Source: Halomonas sp. H10-9-1 (GTDB taxonomy: Bacteria; Pseudomonadota; Gammaproteobacteria; Pseudomonadales; Halomonadaceae). From it: a stretch of 64,000 nt of DNA. Below, piece after piece: positions 17,724 to 24,600 of this stretch (position 1 is its first letter; each line of letters opens with the position of its first letter). The stretch is from contig NZ_JAMSHO010000001.1 of the NCBI RefSeq assembly GCF_040147005.1, positions 1,116,001 through 1,180,000 on the forward strand. The letters are read 5' to 3'. Below the pieces are notes generated by a model that had not been told where the DNA came from, did no database searches, and saw only the letters and a list, made by a program, of their open reading frames with translations. A program made the position numbers and the translations under genes.

Positions 17724-19445
17724 ATGCAACGCCAGCCGACCGGCGCCGTCAACGTCGCCTCGACGGTCAACGAATACCTGCAGCGCGCCGACTGGCGCGT
17801 CAACGCCAACGCCAACCAGGGCTACTCCCTGGGCGGGCTGATCCTCAACGCCTCGGGCAAGCTGATCGCCAACTACTGGCTGGATGAAGTCTATCCCGCC
17901 GCGGTAGGCGAGGCCCACCGGGAGGGCGACCTGCATATCCACGACCTGGACATGCTCAGCGGCTACTGCGCTGGCTGGTCGCTGCGCCAGCTTCTGATCG
18001 AGGGCTTCAACGGCGTGCCGGGCCGGGCGGAGAGCGCGCCGCCCCGGCACCTCACCAGCGCCCTGGGGCAGATGGTCAACTTCCTCGGCACCCTGCAGAA
18101 CGAGTGGGCCGGCGCCCAGGCGTTCAGCTCCTTCGATACCTATCTCGCCCCCTTCGTGCGCCACGACGCCCTCGACTACCCGGCGGTGAAGCAGGCGGTG
18201 CAGGAGTTCATCTACAACCTCAACGTGCCGTCGCGCTGGGGCAGTCAGACCCCCTTCACCAACCTCACCTTCGACTGGACCTGCCCGGCGGACCTGTGCG
18301 ATCAGGTGCCGATCATCGGCGGCGCGGAGCAGCCCTTCACCTACGGCGAGCTGCAGGCCGAGATGGACCTGCTCAACCGCGCCTACCTGGAGGTGATGGA
18401 GGAGGGCGACTGCCAGGGGCGGGTGTTCACCTTCCCGATCCCCACCTACAACATCACCCCGGACTTCCCCTGGGAGAGCGACAACGCCGAGCGGCTCTTC
18501 GCGCTCACCGCCAAGTACGGGCTGCCCTACTTCCAGAACTTCCTCAACTCGGACCTGGAGCCGCACATGGTGCGCTCCATGTGCTGCCGGCTGCAGCTCG
18601 ATCTCAGCGAGCTGCTCAAGCGCGGCAACGGCCTGTTCGGCAGCGCCGAGCAGACCGGCTCGCTCGGCGTGGTGACCATCAACTGCGCGCGCCTGGGGTA
18701 TCGCTTCGCCGGCGATCGCACGGGGCTCTTCGAGGAGCTGGACCGGCTGCTTGCGCTCGGCCGCGACAGCCTGGAGATCAAGCGCGGCTGCATCCAGCAG
18801 TGGATGGACGACGGCCTCTACCCCTACAGCCGTCGCTATCTGGGCACCCTGCGCAACCATTTCTCCACCCTGGGGGTGAACGGCCTCAACGAGATGGTGC
18901 GCAACTTCTTCGAGGACCGCTTCGATATCGCCAGCCCCGAGGGGCAGCGGCTGGCCATCGAGCTGCTGGAGCATGTGCGCGAGCGGATGCGCGAGTTCCA
19001 GGCGGCCACCGGCCACCTCTACAACCTGGAGGCGACCCCGGCGGAGGGCACCACCTACCGCTTCGCCAAGGAGGACCAGAAGCGCTACCCCGCCATCCTC
19101 CAGGCGGGCACGCCGGACTCTCCCTACTACACCAACTCCAGCCAACTGCCGGTGGGCTATACCGACGACCCCTTCGAGGCGCTGCTGCACCAGGATCCGC
19201 TGCAGACCCGCTACACCGGCGGCACCGTACTGCACCTCTACATGGGGGAGCGGCTCTCCTCGCCGGCGGCCTGCCGCAAGCTGGTGCAGGCCGCGCTCTC
19301 CCGCTTTCGCCTGCCCTATCTCACCGTGACGCCGACCTTCTCGATCTGCCCGGTGCACGGCTACCTGGCTGGCGAACATGAGTTCTGCCCGAAGTGCGAC
19401 GACGCCCTTCTGGCAAAACGCGCCCAGGCCGACGCCACGGCCTGA
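17724..19445 (+). CDS. nrdD: Anaerobic ribonucleotide reductase, large domain (NrdD without glycyl-radical tail)
   Basis: 573 residues of the class III ribonucleotide reductase fold, which makes dNTPs from NTPs without oxygen. Recognisable family stretches include HIHDLDMLSGYCAGWSLRQL near 70-90 and NVPSRWGSQTPFTN near 170. The zinc-binding end is present as CPVH (about 542) and CPKC (about 555). The ORF then stops, before the glycyl-radical loop (RVxGY) that normally follows within 20-30 residues. That piece is encoded separately at 19488. NrdR boxes lie upstream and nrdG downstream. Confidence 0.93.
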   Translation: MQRQPTGAVNVASTVNEYLQRADWRVNANANQGYSLGGLILNASGKLIANYWLDEVYPAAVGEAHREGDLHIHDLDMLSGYCAGWSLRQLLIEGFNGVPGRAESAPPRHLTSALGQMVNFLGTLQNEWAGAQAFSSFDTYLAPFVRHDALDYPAVKQAVQEFIYNLNVPSRWGSQTPFTNLTFDWTCPADLCDQVPIIGGAEQPFTYGELQAEMDLLNRAYLEVMEEGDCQGRVFTFPIPTYNITPDFPWESDNAERLFALTAKYGLPYFQNFLNSDLEPHMVRSMCCRLQLDLSELLKRGNGLFGSAEQTGSLGVVTINCARLGYRFAGDRTGLFEELDRLLALGRDSLEIKRGCIQQWMDDGLYPYSRRYLGTLRNHFSTLGVNGLNEMVRNFFEDRFDIASPEGQRLAIELLEHVRERMREFQAATGHLYNLEATPAEGTTYRFAKEDQKRYPAILQAGTPDSPYYTNSSQLPVGYTDDPFEALLHQDPLQTRYTGGTVLHLYMGERLSSPAACRKLVQAALSRFRLPYLTVTPTFSICPVHGYLAGEHEFCPKCDDALLAKRAQADATA

Positions 19446-19487
19446 GGCCTTTCCCCGCAATACCACCAACCTGAAAAGGAGCATCCC

Positions 19488-19649
19488 ATGCGTCATAGCA
19501 TCGAGAGCCTGCCCAGCGAAGAGCGCCAGCGCTGCGAGGTCTGGACCCGGGTGATGGGCTATCACCGCCCCGTCAGCCAGTTCAACCGCGGCAAGCAGTC
19601 CGAGCACCGCGAGCGCCGCCACTTCAGCGAGCAGGCCGCCACCTCCTGA
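19488..19649 (+). CDS. nrdD: Detached glycyl-radical domain of NrdD
   Basis: 53 residues, MRHSIESL... with WTRVMGYHRPVSQFNRGKQ, the conserved C-terminal block of NrdD that carries the glycyl radical (Gly24 in RVMGY). It has its own ATG and its own AAAAGGAG ribosome binding site 8 bases upstream, and lies 42 bases after the large-domain stop codon. The separation falls in the linker between the zinc knuckle and the radical loop. I infer that the two chains dock and that NrdG activates the small one, as GrcA (YfiD) does for pyruvate formate-lyase by analogy. Confidence 0.85.
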   Translation: MRHSIESLPSEERQRCEVWTRVMGYHRPVSQFNRGKQSEHRERRHFSEQAATS

Positions 19650-19665
19650 CCCACCGCCACGCCGA

Positions 19666-19725
19666 GCGCCTCCCTCCAGAGCGCATCTCTCCAGAGCGCT
19701 TCCCTCTAGAACGCTTCCCTCTAGA
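19666..19725 (+). repeat. Four 15-bp tandem repeats
   Basis: Four imperfect units of GCGCNTCYCTCYAGA at 19666, 19681, 19696 and 19711, followed by a partial ACG. They sit in the 102-bp gap between the glycyl-radical gene and nrdG. The last two units differ at only one base. They could change copy number by slippage. Confidence 0.8.
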
Positions 19726-19751
19726 ACGAAAGGGGGCGGGCGCTCGGCCGG

Positions 19752-20486
19752 ATGACCGCCATGCCCCATCCTGAATCTCACCGGCCGCGGCTGCCCGTGG
19801 CCGGCCTCACCCCCATGACCACCCTGGACTACCCGGACCACCTGGCCTGTGTGGTGTTCCTGCAGGGCTGCCCGCTGCGCTGCGGCTATTGCCACAACCC
19901 CGGGATGCTCGAGCCGCGCGGCGCCGAGACCGGCGAGTGGGCCGAGGTGGAGGCCTTCCTGGCCAGGCGCCGGGGGCTGCTCGACGGCATCGTCTTCAGC
20001 GGCGGCGAGCCGACCCTGCATGCCGACTTGCCCGTTGCCGCCGCCCGGGCTCGTGCGCTCGGCTTCAAGGCGGGGCTGCATACCGCCGGGGTCTACCCGC
20101 GGCGCCTGGCCCAGACGCTGCCGCACCTGGAGTGGGTGGGGTTGGACGTGAAGGGCCCGGCGGCGCGCTTCGATGCCATCGTTGGCCGCCCCGGCCTGGC
20201 CGCCGCCCATGCCGAGAGCCTCGAGCTGTTGCTGAGAAGCGGTATCGACTTCGAGTGCCGTACCACCGTTCACTGGCGCGATCTCGACCTGGAGAGCCTG
20301 CGCCGTCTGGCCCGCGACCTCGCCGAGCGAGGTGTGCAGCGCTACGCCCTTCAGGTGGCCCGAGCCGGCCGCTGCCTCGACCCCGCCTACGCCCGCCCGG
20401 TGCCTGGCGCCCCGCCCCTCGGCGAACTGGAAGCGCTGATCGAGGCCCTGGCACCGGCCTTTGCGCGTCTGGAGCTCAGGGTGTGA
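19752..20486 (+). CDS. nrdG: Anaerobic ribonucleotide reductase activating enzyme (NrdG2 type)
   Basis: 244 residues, a radical SAM enzyme with the CxxxCxxC cluster motif (CPLRCGYC, near residue 40) and the SGGEPTLH loop near 80. It uses a 4Fe-4S cluster and SAM to set the glycyl radical on NrdD. At 244 residues it is longer than E. coli NrdG (154) and fits the longer activase subfamily found next to NrdD. It has the same orientation as the split nrdD, so it is likely the same transcript. Confidence 0.9.
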   Translation: MTAMPHPESHRPRLPVAGLTPMTTLDYPDHLACVVFLQGCPLRCGYCHNPGMLEPRGAETGEWAEVEAFLARRRGLLDGIVFSGGEPTLHADLPVAAARARALGFKAGLHTAGVYPRRLAQTLPHLEWVGLDVKGPAARFDAIVGRPGLAAAHAESLELLLRSGIDFECRTTVHWRDLDLESLRRLARDLAERGVQRYALQVARAGRCLDPAYARPVPGAPPLGELEALIEALAPAFARLELRV

Positions 20487-20604
20487 GCTCCACCACCCGT
20501 CGCACGAGGCGAGCGCCTGGCCACGGCGGCGTGCGCGTGATGGCAAGAGCGGGGGTGGGCATGATCACCGGCCTGGGCGTCGATCTCTCGGGGGTGGCCG
20601 CGCC

Positions 20605-21513
20605 TCAGAAGCGATCCCAGTAGGGCGGGTCGCCGAAGTACCCCTCCAGGAACTCCACGAAGTGGCGCACCTTGCTGGCCAGCAGCTGGCGGTGGGCGTA
20701 CACCGCATAGAGCCCGAGCGGTTCGGGCTCATGCTCGGGCAGGACGATGGCGAGCCGTCCCTGGCGGATGGCGTCGCCGGTCAGGAAGGTCGGCTGCAGG
20801 GCGATGCCGGCCCCGCCCATGGCGGCCTCCACCAGCACATCGCCGTTGTTGCTGGTCAGCCCGCTTCCCTCTCTCCCGCCTTCGCCGCTGCGCGGCAGCC
20901 ACTTCAGCAGTGGTTCCTGATTCTCCTCCATGTAACGGTAGCGCAGGAAGCGATGCGCGGTGAGGTCCCGGGGCCGCTGGGGAGTGCCATGCTCCTTCAG
21001 GTAGCCCGGCGAGGCGCACAGCAGCAGGCGCACCGGCGCGATGCGCTTGGCGATCAGCGACGAGCTCTTCAGGCGCCCGATGCGCAGCGCGATATCGAAC
21101 CCCTCCTCGAGGATGTCCACCTTGCGGTCGTTGAGTTGCAGGTCGATGCCCACGGCGGGGTGCGCCCGCTGGAAGTCGTTGATCAGCGGCGCCAGGTGGT
21201 GGATGGCGAACGACACCGGGGCGCTGATGCGCAGCCGACCGCGGGCCTGGCCCTGTAGCTCGCCGAGCGCGCTTTCCATGTCGTCGATCTCGGCCAGCAC
21301 CTGCTCGGCGCGCTGGCGATAGGCGGCACCGGCCTCGGTCAGGTGGAGCCGGCGGGTGGTGCGGTTGAGCAGGCGCGCACCCAGGTGCTCTTCTAGTTGT
21401 GAGACGTACTTGCTGACCAGCTGCGGGGAGAGCGCCAGGCGCTCGGCCGCCCGGGTGAAGCTCCCCTCGGCGACCACGGTGACGAAGGCACGCATGGCAT
21501 CGAGACGGTCCAT
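20605..21513 (-). CDS. LysR-family transcriptional regulator
   Basis: 302 residues. The N-terminal winged helix (MDRLDAMRAFVTVVAEGSFTRAAERLALSPQLVSKYVSQLE) is followed by the periplasmic-binding-like effector domain (RGRLRISAPVSFAIHHLAPLI onward). It is read away from the doxX-like gene, the standard layout for a LysR regulator and its target, so doxX is the first guess for its target. The inducer is unknown. Confidence 0.93.
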   Translation of the reverse strand: MDRLDAMRAFVTVVAEGSFTRAAERLALSPQLVSKYVSQLEEHLGARLLNRTTRRLHLTEAGAAYRQRAEQVLAEIDDMESALGELQGQARGRLRISAPVSFAIHHLAPLINDFQRAHPAVGIDLQLNDRKVDILEEGFDIALRIGRLKSSSLIAKRIAPVRLLLCASPGYLKEHGTPQRPRDLTAHRFLRYRYMEENQEPLLKWLPRSGEGGREGSGLTSNNGDVLVEAAMGGAGIALQPTFLTGDAIRQGRLAIVLPEHEPEPLGLYAVYAHRQLLASKVRHFVEFLEGYFGDPPYWDRF

Positions 21514-21532
21514 GGCGGGGCTCCTGAAGGGA

Positions 21533-21547
21533 ATAATCGATCATTAT
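21533..21547. promoter_or_regulatory. Candidate LysR-type operator
   Basis: ATAATCGATCATTAT, an interrupted dyad (ATAAT, 5 bases, ATTAT) 20 bases upstream of the LysR gene in the shared divergent region. This fits the T-N11-A style of LysR sites. A second, weaker GATAATCATG lies nearby. Confidence 0.4.
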
Positions 21548-21677
21548 CAACATGGCGTAGATAATCATGCAACGCTAGCGCCCTTATTCCACTCATTGGG
21601 CGATAGTAAAGTTGCCTCATCGCTCGAGGCCACCCGGCGCCTCGGCTCTCCCCCGATACCCAGATGAGGACGACACC

Positions 21678-22151
21678 ATGCAGCCCCAAGCGATGCAGCC
21701 CCAAACGATGCAGACCCAAGCGATGAAGACCCTGTTCGACACCACCGGCGGTTACGGCGCCCTGGCCCTGCGCGTGCCGATCGGCGTGATCCTCGCCGCC
21801 CACGGCGCCCAGAAGCTGTTCGGCTGGTTCGGCGGCTACGGCCTTGCGGGCACCGCCCAGTGGCTGGAGAGCATTGGCCTGGCGCCCGGCCTGCTGATGG
21901 CGCTGCTGGCCGGCGGCGCCGAGTTCTTCGGTGGCCTGGCGCTGCTGCTCGGGCTGCTGACCCGCCCCGCGGCGCTGGTCGCCGCCTTCACCATGCTGGT
22001 GGCCATCTTCAGCGTACATGTCGGCAACGGCCTGTTCATGGCCAATAACGGCTACGAGTTCGTCCTCGCCCTGCTGGCCGCCAGCGTGGCCCTGGCGCTG
22101 CAGGGGGCTGGCCGCTTCTCGCTGGACGGCCTGGTGGCAAAGCGGATGTGA
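21678..22151 (+). CDS. DoxX-family membrane protein
   Basis: 157 residues. Four membrane segments with the DoxX signature (GVILAAHGAQKLFGWFGGYG, GGAEFFGGLALLLGLLTRPAAL). Several DoxX relatives are linked to redox or thiol stress. I chose ATG 21678; the N-terminus there is made of three 5-codon repeats (MQPQA, MQPQT, MQTQA). The TnpB element is inserted 3 bases after the stop codon. Its control is probably by the divergent LysR protein. Confidence 0.85.
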   Translation: MQPQAMQPQTMQTQAMKTLFDTTGGYGALALRVPIGVILAAHGAQKLFGWFGGYGLAGTAQWLESIGLAPGLLMALLAGGAEFFGGLALLLGLLTRPAALVAAFTMLVAIFSVHVGNGLFMANNGYEFVLALLAASVALALQGAGRFSLDGLVAKRM

Positions 22152-22154
22152 CTG

Positions 22155-22300
22155 CTCCCCGCCCTAGCGGGCGAGGCTTCCCACTTCTCAGGCAGCAACC
22201 GGCGACATGCCGGACTTACGCAAGCCTCCATGGGCAGAGACGGACAGCCCTTCCGCCTTCAACTTCACTATGCCTTGATGCTTGATATTCAGCGCCGCGT
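22155..22300 (-). ncRNA. Probable omega-RNA (reRNA) 3' portion of element A
   Basis: In TnpB elements the guide RNA scaffold overlaps the end of tnpB and the right end, and ends at a hairpin next to the guide. The hairpin here (CTCGCCC, GGGCGGGGAG, minus strand) is nearly identical to that of the second element at 31508-31530, including the GGAA just before it. The guide would lie in the bases just below 22155, that is, antisense to the last codons of the doxX gene. The 5' limit is a guess. Confidence 0.55.
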
Positions 22301-23363
22301 TAATGTCCCGGTCGTGGAGGGTATGGCAGGCAGGGCACTCCCACGACCGGATGTTTAACGGCATGGCGTCCACCTTGTGTTGACAGACATGGCAGGTCTT
22401 GGAGCTGGCAAACCACGGGTCGATCTTGACCAGATGCTTGCCCTGCTCCCTGGCCTTGTAGTCCAGCTTGGTCATCAAGGCATGCCAGGACGCATCGCCG
22501 ATGTGCTTGGCGAGGCAGGTGTTTTTCATCATGTTGCTGACCTTCAGCGTCTCGACGATCACCGCTTGGTTATCGTCAACGATCTGTCGAGAGAGCTTGT
22601 GCTGGAAGTCGTTGCGGGCATTCGCTAGCCGCTCGTGCGCCTTGGCGACGAGTAACCGTGCCTTGGCCCGATTGGCGCTGCCCTTCTTCGTGCGGGACAA
22701 CGCCTGCTGCTTGCGCTTGAGATTTTGCTGCGCCTGCTTGAGGAAGTGCGGATTGGCGATCTTGCGGCCGGTGGAGTCAATGGCCAGATGCGACAGCCCC
22801 ATATCGAGGCCCACGACCTTAGCGGCGTCAACATCCTTCAGCGGTGCCGGGGCAGCCTGCTCAGTGTCAAACAGCAACGAGGCGTAGTGCTTGCCGGTGA
22901 CGGTACGGGTCAGGGTGATGCTTTTCAGCCTGCCCTCGACCTGGCGATGCATCCTGGCCTTGATCGGCCCGAGCTTGGGCACCTTGATCCAGTCGTCGCC
23001 GGCCTTGACGCCGACGCAGTGATAGCTGGACTGCTTGCCCCGCTTGCTCTTGAAGCGCGGATAGCCGGCTTTCTGCGCGGGGTCGAAGAAGCGCTGGAAG
23101 GCATGATCGAGGTTGAGGCACGCCTGCTGGAGGGCGATGGCGTCGGCCTCTTTCAGCCAGCCATACTGACGGGATTTCTTGGCCACCGGGAGCAGCTTTT
23201 TGATGTCGTGCTTGGCGCTCAACGACTGGCCGTGGCGCTGGTAGCGATGGGACATGATGCGAAGGCCGGTGTTATAGACGAAGCGCACCGCGCCGAACTG
23301 GCGGTTCAGAAATGCCGTCTGCTCGGTCGTGGGGTAGAGTCGTACCTTGGTAGCCTTCAGCAT
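22188..23363 (-). CDS. tnpB: TnpB RNA-guided nuclease, element A
   Basis: 391 residues from the ATG at 23363 (an ATG at 23381 is also in frame). It has the RuvC-like triad: Asp in GLDMGLSHLA, Glu in VETLKVSNM and Asp in HDRDINAALN. The zinc ribbon is CHVC...CPAC. All key residues are present, so it should be an active nuclease rather than a nuclease-dead derivative. TnpB cuts DNA guided by the omega-RNA encoded at its own 3' end. Only about 30-35% similar by eye to the second TnpB. Confidence 0.9.
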   Translation of the reverse strand: MLKATKVRLYPTTEQTAFLNRQFGAVRFVYNTGLRIMSHRYQRHGQSLSAKHDIKKLLPVAKKSRQYGWLKEADAIALQQACLNLDHAFQRFFDPAQKAGYPRFKSKRGKQSSYHCVGVKAGDDWIKVPKLGPIKARMHRQVEGRLKSITLTRTVTGKHYASLLFDTEQAAPAPLKDVDAAKVVGLDMGLSHLAIDSTGRKIANPHFLKQAQQNLKRKQQALSRTKKGSANRAKARLLVAKAHERLANARNDFQHKLSRQIVDDNQAVIVETLKVSNMMKNTCLAKHIGDASWHALMTKLDYKAREQGKHLVKIDPWFASSKTCHVCQHKVDAMPLNIRSWECPACHTLHDRDINAALNIKHQGIVKLKAEGLSVSAHGGLRKSGMSPVAA

Positions 23364-23446
23364 GGCGCGCCATTGATGCATGGATGTATGTACAGCTTAT
23401 GCCGCCGGGCCCCATGCCGCAAACCCAGCAGCGCTATCGCGCTGCC

Positions 23447-23483
23447 CGCTTGTATCCCCGCCCGAGTGGGCGAGGGTTTACGC
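23447..23483 (-). repeat. Left end of element A
   Basis: A 37-bp block matching 34 of 37 bases of the block at 28544-28580, including the subterminal hairpin arms CGCCC and GGGCG. Subterminal hairpins at IS605-type left ends are bound by the Y1 transposase, absent here, so the element would need a TnpA in trans. Confidence 0.75.
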
Positions 23484-23565
23484 GGATTTTTGCTAAGCCC
23501 GACGAAGACGACACAACGGACACCCTCCCACGACGGAGGGTGCCCCATGAACAGGAGAACGCAAC

Positions 23566-24513
23566 ATGCTGGTCAACGGCATCTGGCAAGAGAACTGGCA
23601 ACCGGTCCAGGCGAAGGACGACGAGGGGCGCTTCATTCGCCAGACCTCGACCTTCAGGAACTGGATCACCCCCGACGGTGCCCCCGGCCCCACCGGCATC
23701 GGCGGCTTCAAGGCCGAGCCGGGTCGCTATCACCTCTACGTGGCCTACATCTGCCCCTGGGCCTCGCGCACCCTGATGGCGCGCCGGCTCAAGGGGCTGG
23801 AGGCGCTGATCGGCGTGACCGTGGTCAACCCGCGGCTCACCGACCAGGGCTGGCAGTTCGGCGGCTTCCCCGGTGCCGACGAGGATAGCCTCAACGGCGC
23901 GCGCTATATGCATGAGCTCTACACCCGCGCCGACCCAAAGGTCTCCGGCCGGGCCACCGTGCCGGTGCTGTGGGACAAGCAGACCGGCACCATCGTCAAC
24001 AACGAGTCCGCCGATATCCTGCGCATGCTCAACACCGCCTTCTCGCACCTGGTGGACCGGGGGCCGAACCTCTACCCGGACCATCTGGCCGCGGAGATCG
24101 ACGTGCTCAACCGCGAGATCTACACCGACCTCAACAACGGCGTCTACCAGGCCGGCTTCGCCTCCAGCCAGCAGGCCTATGACGAGGCCTATGCCAAGGT
24201 CTTCGCCAAGCTCGACGAACTCGAGGCGCGGCTCGCCGATGGCCGGCGCTATCTGTTCGGTGATGCGTTGACCGAGAGCGATATCCGGCTGTTCGTGACC
24301 CTGGTGCGTTTCGATGCGGCCTACCATGGGCTCTTCAAGTGCAACCGCAACACCCTGGCCGAGATGCCGGCGTTGCACGCCTACCTGCACCGCATCCTGG
24401 CGCTTGCGGGCATCGCCGAGACCGTGAACCTCGACCACATCAAGGCCGGCTACTACTCGATCAAGACGCTGAACCCCAGCGGCATCGTGCCCGCCGGCCC
24501 GGCCGCCCTCTGA
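23566..24513 (+). CDS. Glutathionyl-hydroquinone reductase (YqjG/ECM4 family)
   Basis: 315 residues, a Xi-class glutathione transferase. The catalytic Cys63 lies in YICPWASR, and the family run QTSTFRNWIT is near the N-terminus. It has a thioredoxin-like N-domain and an all-helical C-domain (from about 165). It reduces glutathionyl-hydroquinones with glutathione. The ATG has AGGAGAACGCAAC upstream. It follows the left end of the TnpB element and appears monocistronic. Confidence 0.9.
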   Translation: MLVNGIWQENWQPVQAKDDEGRFIRQTSTFRNWITPDGAPGPTGIGGFKAEPGRYHLYVAYICPWASRTLMARRLKGLEALIGVTVVNPRLTDQGWQFGGFPGADEDSLNGARYMHELYTRADPKVSGRATVPVLWDKQTGTIVNNESADILRMLNTAFSHLVDRGPNLYPDHLAAEIDVLNREIYTDLNNGVYQAGFASSQQAYDEAYAKVFAKLDELEARLADGRRYLFGDALTESDIRLFVTLVRFDAAYHGLFKCNRNTLAEMPALHAYLHRILALAGIAETVNLDHIKAGYYSIKTLNPSGIVPAGPAAL

Positions 24514-24600
24514 GCCTTGGCGTCGCCGGTGGCGCCAGGGTTACCGGCAGAGGGCCGACTCTGTGGCCGACCCTGGCAGTTGGCGGCATTCTCGTGCAGC

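Larger units (their letters stand above)
22155..23483 (-). mobile_element. IS200/IS605-type element with tnpB only (element A)
   Basis: An IS1341-like element: tnpB but no tnpA. The left end (minus-strand 5' side) has a 37-bp block with a CGCCC/GGGCG hairpin at 23447-23483, and the right end a GC-rich hairpin at 22155-22176. Both are shared with the second TnpB element. The outermost cleavage sites cannot be fixed from the sequence alone. Confidence 0.8.

Noticed and set aside
17679..20546. Long open frame of 955 codons on the minus strand
   Set aside because: It is antisense to nrdD, its radical-domain gene and nrdG, which are clear families. High GC content leaves such frames open, and the translation is a low-complexity mix of A, G, R and E/Q.
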